A stretch of 64,000 nt of DNA, taken from Dryocola sp036489025. Lineage in GTDB: Bacteria; Pseudomonadota; Gammaproteobacteria; Enterobacterales; Enterobacteriaceae. This document shows, piece by piece, positions 41,919 to 49,189 of this stretch; the stretch's first letter is position 1; the number at the start of each line of letters is the position of its first letter. Below the pieces are notes generated by a model, which was given only the letters and a program-made list of their open reading frames with translations, was not told where the DNA came from and did no database searches. The stretch is taken from NCBI GenBank assembly GCA_036489025.1, contig DASXGN010000008.1, positions 1 through 64,000 of the forward strand. The letters are read 5' to 3'. Made by a program: the position numbers and the translations under genes.

Positions 41919-42518
41919 TTAGCGAGCGCGAAGGAAACTGCCATCCGGCTGGCGGGTAAACAGAACCTGCCGATCGTTACCAGCGTCAATAGTTAATCCC
42001 GTCACCACGCCGTTCGCATTCTGGCGGATCTGCACCATCTGCCCGGTCTGTAAATTACTTAACGGTTTGCTATCGCCTTCGACCTGAGCCATAGAATAAA
42101 CATCTGCTGGCGGAAGATTGTGGTCGCGGAACAGCTGCGCCATCGTCTGGCCCGACTCGACTTTGTAGGAGCGCCACTGCTGCTCAATATCATTATTGGC
42201 GTGGGGCACGGGAGCCTGATCCTGCGGCTGCTCTTCAACGCGAAGCGGTTTAGAAGGCGCTGTCGGGGACTGATTATTCGCAGGATTAACCAGTTCAGCC
42301 TGCATTGGGGATTGCGATTCTACCGAGAGCGGTGCATCACGCGTCACCGGGCGAACCGTATCGTCGGAAGTGGGCCACAGGAAGCAGGCAACAATCACCA
42401 GCGCGGCAATAATAATCCCCCGGCGATGCATGGCCGGAAGCGGGTCCATCAGCCGGAAATGTTCAGGTGCATGCCAAATCCGCGCAGGCCAGGTTTTAAC
42501 AGCGAATCGCATCGGCAA
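41919..42518 (-). CDS. ytfB: Cell-division-associated membrane protein YtfB (OapA family)
   Basis: YtfB is a 199-residue inner-membrane protein. A short cytoplasmic N-terminus is followed by one membrane helix (about residues 33-48), a Pro/Gln-rich periplasmic linker and a C-terminal OapA/LysM-like domain (YKVESGQTMAQLFRDHNLPPADVY). In E. coli it can localise at the septum, binds glycans and causes filaments when overproduced. It is convergent with rplI and divergent from fklB. Confidence 0.92.
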   Translation of the reverse strand: MPMRFAVKTWPARIWHAPEHFRLMDPLPAMHRRGIIIAALVIVACFLWPTSDDTVRPVTRDAPLSVESQSPMQAELVNPANNQSPTAPSKPLRVEEQPQDQAPVPHANNDIEQQWRSYKVESGQTMAQLFRDHNLPPADVYSMAQVEGDSKPLSNLQTGQMVQIRQNANGVVTGLTIDAGNDRQVLFTRQPDGSFLRAR

Positions 42519-42754
42519 CCCTCCTCAGGTTCACACTGTGTGCAAGGTACATTCCCCACTCCATTATAGAACGCTAACTGTTTGATGCTCTGAGCAATCC
42601 AGCTTAACGTGATGCCCAGCCGCAATTTTCAGCCCCGTTGAACCATTGTTCCCGTTTCGTTCGCATTTGTCACCTTTGGGACTTTTGCATTTTACCCGGC
42701 TAGTTGACGCTGCTATGCTGCGGGCTTGCTTTTAAACACCCTAAAGGAAAATTC

Positions 42755-43375
42755 ATGACAACCCCTTCTTTTGACAGCGTCGAAGCGCAAGCAAGTTACG
42801 GTATTGGTTTACAGGTCGGCCAGCAGCTGAGCGAATCTGGTCTGCAGGGTCTGCTGCCAGAAGCCCTGGTTGCAGGTCTGCGTGATGCGCTGGAAGGGAA
42901 TGCCCCGGCAGTTCCGGTTGACGTGGTTCACCGTGCGCTGCGTGAAGTTCACGAACGTGCCGATGCGGTTCGTCAGGAGCGCCAGAAAGAGATGGCCGTG
43001 GAAGGCCAGAAATACCTGGAAGAAAACATCAAGAAAGAAGGCGTGAGCAGCACCGAATCCGGCCTGCAGTTCCGCGTTCTGACCCAGGGTACCGGCGCGA
43101 TTCCTGCGCGTAAAGATCACGTTCGCGTGCATTACACCGGCAAACTTATCGACGGCACCGTTTTCGATAGCTCCGTGCAGCGTGGCGAACCGGCTGAGTT
43201 CCCGGTAAGCGGCGTTATCGCAGGCTGGATTGAAGCCCTGACCCTGATGCCGGTTGGCTCTAAATGGGAACTGACCATCCCTCACAACCTCGCTTACGGC
43301 GAGCGCGGCGCTGGCGCGTCCATTCCGCCATTCAGCGCCCTGGTCTTTGAAGTAGAACTGCTGGAAATTCTGTAA
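42755..43375 (+). CDS. fklB: FKBP-type peptidyl-prolyl isomerase FklB (FKBP22)
   Basis: FklB is a homodimeric prolyl isomerase of 206 residues. The N-terminal helical dimerisation domain covers about residues 1-95, with a long helix to the C-terminal FKBP domain (VRVHYTGKLIDGTVFDSS, FPVSGVIAGWIEAL, YGERGAGASIPPFSALVFEVEL). The start is MTTPSFDS at 42755 behind AAAGGAAA; a longer frame from 42704 is not used. A terminator follows at once. Confidence 0.96.
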   Translation: MTTPSFDSVEAQASYGIGLQVGQQLSESGLQGLLPEALVAGLRDALEGNAPAVPVDVVHRALREVHERADAVRQERQKEMAVEGQKYLEENIKKEGVSSTESGLQFRVLTQGTGAIPARKDHVRVHYTGKLIDGTVFDSSVQRGEPAEFPVSGVIAGWIEALTLMPVGSKWELTIPHNLAYGERGAGASIPPFSALVFEVELLEIL

Positions 43376-43383
43376 GCAGTGCA

Positions 43384-43408
43384 AAATCCCCGCTCAGGCG
43401 GGGTTTTT
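43384..43408 (+). terminator. Intrinsic terminator after fklB
   Basis: CCCCGC pairs with GCGGGG around a short TCAG loop (43388-43403), preceded by AAAA and followed by TTTTTAT. It directly follows the stop. Confidence 0.85.
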
Positions 43409-43664
43409 ATTTGGCTGTTAACGTGAATACGTGATTTTATCTTGCATATGCCCCCGTTCCGGGTATTTTTGTGAGGTACTTCGCGTTACTAGAGTGATTT
43501 CGCACTCAAATTAAACATAAAATTAACAATGTTGTCTTGAGCAGGTATTCATCCCGCCGATTCTTTCCTACTATCGATGTGCTTTGTAAAAGCAACATCA
43601 CACCAATATTCGTTTAAAGGCCAGCAGAGCCTGAACACAACAGACAGGTACAGGAAAATAAAAC

Positions 43665-45077
43665 ATGGTAGATCAGACAAAAGTTGCAGACGAGGCTGAG
43701 GCTCCGGCTGAGCAGTCGCTGCGGCGTAATTTAACCAACCGGCACATCCAGCTAATTGCGATTGGCGGCGCCATTGGCACGGGGCTATTTATGGGGTCCG
43801 GAAAGACCATCAGCCTGGCCGGGCCGTCAATAATCTTCGTTTACATGATCATCGGCTTTATGCTGTTTTTCGTGATGCGCGCCATGGGCGAGCTGCTGTT
43901 ATCCAACCTCGAATACAAGTCGTTCAGCGACTTTGCGGCGGACCTGCTGGGCCCGTGGGCGGGCTATTTCACCGGGTGGACCTACTGGTTCTGCTGGGTG
44001 GTTACCGGTATGGCGGACGTGGTGGCCATCACCGCCTATGCGCAGTTCTGGTTCCCCGGCCTGTCGGACTGGGTTGCTTCGCTGGCGGTCATTGCCGTGC
44101 TGCTGAGCCTGAACCTCGCCACTGTGAAAATGTTCGGTGAAATGGAGTTCTGGTTTGCGATGATCAAAATCGTCGCCATCGTGGCGCTGATCGTCATCGG
44201 CCTGGTGATGGTGCTGATGCACTTCCATTCTCCGTCGGGCGTTGAGGCTTCCTTCAACAACCTGTGGAACGACGGCGGCTGGTTCCCGAAAGGCCTGAGC
44301 GGCTTCTTTGCAGGCTTCCAGATAGCGGTCTTCGCCTTCGTGGGGATTGAGCTGGTGGGCACCACCGCGGCGGAAACTAAAGATCCTGAAAAGTCCCTGC
44401 CGCGCGCCATTAACTCCATTCCGGTTCGCATCATCATGTTCTACGTCTTCTCGCTGATCGTGATTATGTCGGTCACGCCGTGGAGTTCCGTGGTGCCGAA
44501 TAAGAGCCCGTTCGTGGAACTGTTCGTGCTGGTTGGCCTGCCGGCTGCCGCGAGCATCATCAACTTCGTGGTGCTGACCTCAGCAGCTTCTTCCGCTAAC
44601 AGCGGCGTGTTCTCCACCAGCCGCATGCTGTTCGGCCTGGCGCAGGATGGTGCGGCGCCAAAAGCCTTTGCCAGGCTCTCTAAGCGCGCGGTTCCGGCCA
44701 AGGGCCTGACCTTCTCCTGTATTTGCCTGCTGGGCGGCGTGGTGATGCTGTACGTGAATCCTGACGTCATTGCGGCGTTTACCATGATCACCACCGTCTC
44801 CGCCATTCTGTTCATGTTCGTGTGGACGATTATCCTTTGCTCGTACCTGGTGTACCGCAAACAGCGTCCGCAGCTGCACAAAAAGTCCATCTACAAAATG
44901 CCGCTGGGCAAGCTGATGTGCTGGGTGTGTATGGCGTTCTTCGTGTTTGTGATTGTGCTGCTGACGCTGGAAGAGGATACCCGTCAGGCGCTGATGGTGA
45001 CGCCGCTGTGGTTTGTCATTCTGGGCGTGTGCTGGATGTTCATCGGTAAGAAACGCGTGGCGGCAATGCGCAAATAA
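43665..45077 (+). CDS. cycA: D-serine/D-alanine/glycine:H+ symporter CycA
   Basis: CycA is a 470-residue amino-acid permease of the APC family with twelve predicted membrane helices, importing glycine, D-alanine, D-serine and D-cycloserine. The signature IALGGAIGTGLF-type stretch reads LIAIGGAIGTGLFMGSGKTI near residue 30. The length equals E. coli CycA. The 289-base upstream gap holds its promoter and leader; in E. coli the leader is a target of the small RNA GcvB, which was not verified here. Confidence 0.97.
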   Translation: MVDQTKVADEAEAPAEQSLRRNLTNRHIQLIAIGGAIGTGLFMGSGKTISLAGPSIIFVYMIIGFMLFFVMRAMGELLLSNLEYKSFSDFAADLLGPWAGYFTGWTYWFCWVVTGMADVVAITAYAQFWFPGLSDWVASLAVIAVLLSLNLATVKMFGEMEFWFAMIKIVAIVALIVIGLVMVLMHFHSPSGVEASFNNLWNDGGWFPKGLSGFFAGFQIAVFAFVGIELVGTTAAETKDPEKSLPRAINSIPVRIIMFYVFSLIVIMSVTPWSSVVPNKSPFVELFVLVGLPAAASIINFVVLTSAASSANSGVFSTSRMLFGLAQDGAAPKAFARLSKRAVPAKGLTFSCICLLGGVVMLYVNPDVIAAFTMITTVSAILFMFVWTIILCSYLVYRKQRPQLHKKSIYKMPLGKLMCWVCMAFFVFVIVLLTLEEDTRQALMVTPLWFVILGVCWMFIGKKRVAAMRK

Positions 45078-45096
45078 GCCGCGTTAGTTTGGCCGT

Positions 45097-45131
45097 AACC
45101 CTCTCCCCCGGGAGAGGGTTGGGGAGAGGGA
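45097..45131. repeat. REP-like palindrome after cycA
   Basis: AACCCTCTCC (45097-45106) pairs with GGAGAGGGTT (45111-45120), followed by GGGGAGAGGG. It is of the same family as the repeats at 35374 and 63731. It may double as the cycA transcript end, but there is no T-run. Confidence 0.65.
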
Positions 45132-45150
45132 GCTACAGTGGCAGACTTGA

Positions 45151-45813
45151 TTATTCCCCAGCGAGGGCTCGCGGGAACAGAACGTTGTTTTCAAGGCTGA
45201 TGTGATTCATCAGATCGTCAATCAGCTCGTTAATTCCGTTATACATTGCTTTCCAGGTGGTGCAGGCTTCCGGCGGCGGCGTCACGTTGTTGGTGGTGTG
45301 TTTGATCACTTCCAGCAGTTCGCCCGCGTCGTCATGCTCGCTTTCCATCACGCTAATCGGGCCGTTGGCCTGTGAACCCATACCGTTTTTAATCATCGGG
45401 AAGAGGATCTGCTCTTCTTTCATCATGTGGCTGCCCAGTTCCTGATGCAGCATGGTGAGGTACTTCGCCAGACCCTTCGGCACGTTCGGCTTATCGGCGT
45501 GAACGCGTTCAACCTTAGTGGCCTGCAAAATCAGCTCCGGCAGCTGCTCGCGGTGCCTGTCGTGATAGCGCACGATAATATGGTCGATAATTTCGGCCAG
45601 CGGGGCGGTGCGCCACTCTTTCTCAATCGGCTCTTCAGCGAGGGCGGCAAGCTCTGCTTCGATCGCCTCCAAATCCAGCTCCCTGCGGGTTGCCGCACGC
45701 TCAAGCGTTTGCTTGCCGCCGCAGCAGAAATCCAGATCCAGTTTGCGGAACAGCGCGGACGCGCGCGGAATAGTTAAAGCCAGTTCACCTAAAGGTTGGT
45801 CGCGGAAGGCCAT
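45151..45813 (-). CDS. ytfE: Di-iron iron-sulfur cluster repair protein YtfE (RIC)
   Basis: YtfE is a hemerythrin-like di-iron protein that protects or repairs Fe-S clusters after nitric oxide or oxidative damage. It is 220 residues. The N-terminal ScdA-type segment carries Cys30-Cys31 in FCCGGKQTL; the four-helix bundle supplies His/Glu ligands (YHDRHREQLPEL, SHMMKEEQILFP, MESEHDDAG, HISLENNVLFPR). The start is MAFRDQ at 45813; a frame from 45831 adds six residues. An NsrR operator lies 28-50 bases upstream, and nsrR itself is in this window. Confidence 0.97.
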   Translation of the reverse strand: MAFRDQPLGELALTIPRASALFRKLDLDFCCGGKQTLERAATRRELDLEAIEAELAALAEEPIEKEWRTAPLAEIIDHIIVRYHDRHREQLPELILQATKVERVHADKPNVPKGLAKYLTMLHQELGSHMMKEEQILFPMIKNGMGSQANGPISVMESEHDDAGELLEVIKHTTNNVTPPPEACTTWKAMYNGINELIDDLMNHISLENNVLFPRALAGE

Positions 45814-45840
45814 AAGCTGATACCTCATCATGTAAAATAT

Positions 45841-45863
45841 AAGATGTATTTTAAATGCATCTT
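45841..45863. promoter_or_regulatory. NsrR operator before ytfE
   Basis: AAGATGTATTT-T-AAATGCATCTT is an 11-1-11 inverted repeat with one imperfect pair. It matches the NsrR consensus of two AAGATGYATTT half-sites. It lies just upstream of ytfE, the strongest NsrR target in E. coli. Confidence 0.85.
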
Positions 45864-45885
45864 TATGATAAGGCTATGACTCTTT

Positions 45886-46872
45886 TTAGGTAGCGCGTTC
45901 TTTCTTCGCCGTCACGGCGACCTCCTTTATCTGCACCTTCTGCGGCTTGGTCAGCACCGCCAGCGTTACGCCAACGATCAGACACAGAATGCCCAGCAGC
46001 GTTAACAGCGGCGGCCAGCTATGGCGCAGCATAAAGGTATAGGCCAGGCCAGCCAGGGTTTCAAAGACGATCAGCGGGCCGACGATGACCGTAGGCAGGC
46101 GCTGGCAGGCAATGTTCCAGCACAGGTTACCCAGCCACGAACAAAACAGAGCAATGGCCAGCATCAGCGTCAAAAACACCTCCGGGCGCGGGCCGAACGG
46201 CAGGGCAAAATCGGCGTTGCTGCGCGCCATAAACCAGCAGGCGACGATATAGCCCAGCAGCGAAAACGGCAGCGTGGAAAGCCCCTGCGCGGTGGCCCAC
46301 ATCATAGGATTTTTATCAGGATTCTCGCGCAGCCAGCGGGCGTTGCGCAGCGCGTACCAGGCCCAGCAGGCCACGGAAACAAACGCCAGGCCGATCCCGC
46401 TCGCGTAGCGCCACCAGCTAAAATCAGGCTGCGCATGGCGCAGCTCTGCCGTATTCACCATCACCAGGCCGAATGTAATGACGACCAGCGCCGGGGCGAG
46501 GCGCTGCCAGGGGAGCTTGCCGTCGCGCCTGCTGTAAAGCAGGTTGGCGAAAACGGGAATGACCACCGGCAGCGTGCCAATAATCATCGTTGACACCGGC
46601 GCGCCGGTGCGCTGAATGGCGCTTGCCAGGCAAATGTAATAAACGAGGTTGCCTACCGTCGACAGCCTGAGCGCGGTGAACCAGTCATTGCGGCCGAGCT
46701 GGCGCAGCCTCTGCCGCCCCAGCCATGCCAGCGGCAGCGCTATCAGACCCAGCGCCAGATAACGGCCGGTAGATTGCAGCGCGGCGGGATAGTCAGGCAC
46801 GATAATCGGGCCGACGAAAATCAGCCCCCACATTAACCCCGCCAGCAGGGCATACAGCACGCCTGTTAACAT
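45886..46872 (-). CDS. ytfF: DMT/EamA-family inner-membrane transporter YtfF
   Basis: YtfF is a 328-residue integral membrane protein with about ten hydrophobic helices arranged as two EamA-like halves, a member of the drug/metabolite transporter superfamily. The N-terminus GVLYALLAGLMWGLIFVGP and the central RTGAPVSTMIIGTLPVVIPV are typical. The substrate is unknown. In E. coli ytfF is followed by ytfG (qorB); here an AraC regulator on the same strand lies directly upstream, and it may control this transporter. Confidence 0.88.
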   Translation of the reverse strand: MLTGVLYALLAGLMWGLIFVGPIIVPDYPAALQSTGRYLALGLIALPLAWLGRQRLRQLGRNDWFTALRLSTVGNLVYYICLASAIQRTGAPVSTMIIGTLPVVIPVFANLLYSRRDGKLPWQRLAPALVVITFGLVMVNTAELRHAQPDFSWWRYASGIGLAFVSVACWAWYALRNARWLRENPDKNPMMWATAQGLSTLPFSLLGYIVACWFMARSNADFALPFGPRPEVFLTLMLAIALFCSWLGNLCWNIACQRLPTVIVGPLIVFETLAGLAYTFMLRHSWPPLLTLLGILCLIVGVTLAVLTKPQKVQIKEVAVTAKKERAT

Positions 46873-46952
46873 CTTTATTTTTCCAAATTAGTATTTATAG
46901 CGGGAGTGTAGAAGGGCGGGCAGGGCGAGTATTGTACCAGCTTGCGGTTTTG

Positions 46953-47777
46953 CTAGCGGGCGACCTGCTTTTGATAGCGCACCGGCGTGATGCCATAGCG
47001 ATTGGCAAAAGCGCGGGTCAGATGAGCCTGATCGGTCAGTCCGCTTGCCGTAGCAACCTGCGCGGCGGGCATGCCGAGCGAAAGAAACTGCTTCGCCCGC
47101 CACAGGCGAATCGCCATCAGCATCTGGTGGGGCGTCACGTGAAAATGCGCCTTGAACTGGCGCTGGAAATGATACGCGCTGAGCGAAACCACGGCCGCCA
47201 AATCGTCAAGCGTGACGGTATGCATGTAGTTATCGTGCAGATATTCCCGCACCCGCTCGAACCTGTGCGCCGCTTCCTGCGGGCCAGAGGAAGCATGGCG
47301 AGCATACGGGCGAAAAGTTTCCACCAGGTTGAAAAGCAGGCCCTGCTGGGTGAGGGTATCGCCCGTACTCCACAGGCCGTTTATCAGCTGTGATACCCGG
47401 CGGGATCGCGACGGATCGTGAGTGACCACTTCGTTAAACCACCAGCTTCGTTCGCCGGTAACCGCCTCGAGAAAGTCAGGCTCCAGATAAATCATCCGAT
47501 AGCGCCAGCCGTCGTCGGTGATGGCCTCTCCGGTGTGAAGCTCGTCAGGGTTCATCAGCAGCAGCGTGTCGGCGGCGGCAACGTGCTGCACGCCCCGGTA
47601 GCGAAAGCGTTCGGCGCCAAAATCAATGGCGCCAATGCCGAAGGCTTCATGCGTGTGTGGCTCAAAGGCGTGGCGCGAAATATGGGCGTGATAAAGCTCG
47701 ACGCCCGGCAGCTGGGGGAGATGCCGGAACTGCGCGCGATCTATCTCATTGGGGAAGTGTTCAGGTACGCCTTGCAC
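46953..47777 (-). CDS. AraC-family transcriptional regulator
   Basis: This is a 274-residue regulator. The N-terminal cupin-type sensing domain carries HTHEAFGIGAIDFG and LMNPDELHTGEA. The C-terminal AraC double helix-turn-helix spans about residues 175-270, with LDDLAAVVSLSAYHFQRQFKAHFHVTPHQML and ASGLTDQAHLTRAFANRYGITP. I do not recognise it as a named gene. It stands 80 bases upstream of ytfF on the same strand, an arrangement suggesting that it controls this export-type transporter. It has no counterpart at this place in E. coli K-12. The effector is unknown. Confidence 0.85.
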   Translation of the reverse strand: MQGVPEHFPNEIDRAQFRHLPQLPGVELYHAHISRHAFEPHTHEAFGIGAIDFGAERFRYRGVQHVAAADTLLLMNPDELHTGEAITDDGWRYRMIYLEPDFLEAVTGERSWWFNEVVTHDPSRSRRVSQLINGLWSTGDTLTQQGLLFNLVETFRPYARHASSGPQEAAHRFERVREYLHDNYMHTVTLDDLAAVVSLSAYHFQRQFKAHFHVTPHQMLMAIRLWRAKQFLSLGMPAAQVATASGLTDQAHLTRAFANRYGITPVRYQKQVAR

Positions 47778-47855
47778 GCTGACTCCTTTAAACGGACACC
47801 CTTTATTATAGGGGCGTCCGTCTAAGGCAGCAGTTATCTTAAAGTGGGGTAACGG

Positions 47856-48704
47856 CTACAGCGCGGCTTTGACGCTCTCCGCAAGCGATGTTGTTGGTCG
47901 ACCAATCAGTTTGCTGAGCGTGCGGCCGTCGTCAAACAGGCCGCCTTTTGACGCGCCCACGTCCGAATTAGCCAGCATTGCCGCCAGCCCGTCCGGCAGG
48001 CCTGCACCCAGGAGTGCCACTTTAAAATCCTCCTCGGCAAGATTTTGATAAGCCACTTTCCTGCCGCTTTGTTTGCTCACTTCTTCTGCCAGCTCGGCAA
48101 GCGTCCAGCCGCGGTCGCCCGCCAGCTCGTAAACTTTGCCGCCCTGGTTGTCCAGAGTCAGCACTTTGGCCGCCGCTGCCGCGTAGTCAGCCCGGGCCGC
48201 CGAGGCTATTTTGCCTTCCCCGGCGCTGCCGATAAATACGCCGTGCTGCAAAGCCGGCGGCACGCTGGCGATGTAGTTTTCGGTATACCAGCCGTTACGC
48301 AACAGGACGAAAGGAATGTGCGATTCCTTCAGCAGCTTTTCCGTCGCGATATGTTCTTCAGCCAGGCCAAGCGGTGAGCTGTCCGCATGCAGCAGGCTGG
48401 TGTAGGCAATCAGCTTCACGCCCGCAGCCTTCGCGGCTTCAATCACGTTTTTGTGCTGGGCTGCGCGCTGGCCGACTTCGCTGGAGGAGATCAGCAGCAG
48501 CTTTTCTACGCCGGACAGGGCCTGTTGCAGGGCTGCCTTATCGTTGTAGTCCGCTGCGCGAACCTGAACGCCGCGCTCGCTGAGGTCGCTGACCTTTGAC
48601 GGCGTGCGCACAATCGCCACCACTTTGTGCGCTTCCACGCTGTGCAGCAAATCTTCTACGACAAGACGGCCCAGCAGGCCGGAGACACCGGTAATCGCAA
48701 TCAT
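47856..48704 (-). CDS. qorB: NAD(P)H:quinone oxidoreductase QorB (YtfG)
   Basis: QorB is an NADPH-dependent quinone reductase of the NmrA-like atypical short-chain dehydrogenase group. It is 282 residues. The nucleotide-binding start is MIAITGVSGLLGRLVVEDL; KLLLISSSEVGQRAAQHKNVIEAAKAAGV and LRNGWYTENY are family blocks. The start is at 48704 because a frame from 48740 places twelve residues ahead of the Rossmann strand. It is divergent from its presumed regulator gene qorR across 88 bases. Confidence 0.93.
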   Translation of the reverse strand: MIAITGVSGLLGRLVVEDLLHSVEAHKVVAIVRTPSKVSDLSERGVQVRAADYNDKAALQQALSGVEKLLLISSSEVGQRAAQHKNVIEAAKAAGVKLIAYTSLLHADSSPLGLAEEHIATEKLLKESHIPFVLLRNGWYTENYIASVPPALQHGVFIGSAGEGKIASAARADYAAAAAKVLTLDNQGGKVYELAGDRGWTLAELAEEVSKQSGRKVAYQNLAEEDFKVALLGAGLPDGLAAMLANSDVGASKGGLFDDGRTLSKLIGRPTTSLAESVKAAL

Positions 48705-48749
48705 GATAAACGCCTTAGTGTTTTGGGTGAGTTGTGCCACACTAGCACC

Positions 48750-48790
48750 CTAACTAACTTTTAGTAAGTACGTACAAAAAGGTAAGTATG
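48750..48790. promoter_or_regulatory. Candidate QorR operator between qorB and qorR
   Basis: A palindrome GTACGTAC (48768-48775) is flanked by two direct GTAAGTA repeats (48764-48770 and 48782-48788) within the divergent gap. HxlR proteins usually bind such short inverted or direct repeats. It lies immediately before the qorR start, so it could also mediate autoregulation. Confidence 0.45.
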
Positions 48791-48792
48791 AA

Positions 48793-49185
48793 ATGAGTGA
48801 AACGCTGGAGGCTCTGCCGTCGCTCAGCCAGCAAATGCGCGCTGGCAACCTGTTCGCTGAGAAGTGCCCGTCGCGGGATGTGTTAAAGCACGTTACCAGC
48901 CGCTGGGGCGTGCTGATTCTGGTGGCCTTACAGGATGGGACGCATCGCTTTAGCGATCTGCGCCGCAAAATGGGTGGGGTCAGTGAAAAAATGCTGGCCC
49001 AGACTCTGCAATGGCTGGAGGCAGACGGCTTTGTGAATCGCAAATCTTATCCGGTTGTGCCGCCGCACGTGGAATACAGCCTGACGCCGCATGGCGAGGA
49101 AATAGCGGAGAAGGTGGCCGCGCTGGCCGACTGGATCGAAGGGAATTTGCCGCAGGTTCTGGCGTCCCGCGAACGAGACGCCTGA
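48793..49185 (+). CDS. qorR: HxlR-family redox regulator QorR (YtfH)
   Basis: QorR is a 130-residue winged-helix regulator of the HxlR/MarR-like family. A single conserved Cys25 (FAEKCPSRDVL), the usual redox or electrophile sensor, is followed by the HxlR core SRWGVLILVALQDGTHRFSDLRRKMGGVSEKML and PVVPPHVEYSLTPHG. It is divergent from qorB, which it probably represses. It is convergent with cpdB, with four bases between the stops. Confidence 0.93.
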   Translation: MSETLEALPSLSQQMRAGNLFAEKCPSRDVLKHVTSRWGVLILVALQDGTHRFSDLRRKMGGVSEKMLAQTLQWLEADGFVNRKSYPVVPPHVEYSLTPHGEEIAEKVAALADWIEGNLPQVLASRERDA

Positions 49186-49189
49186 ATCA

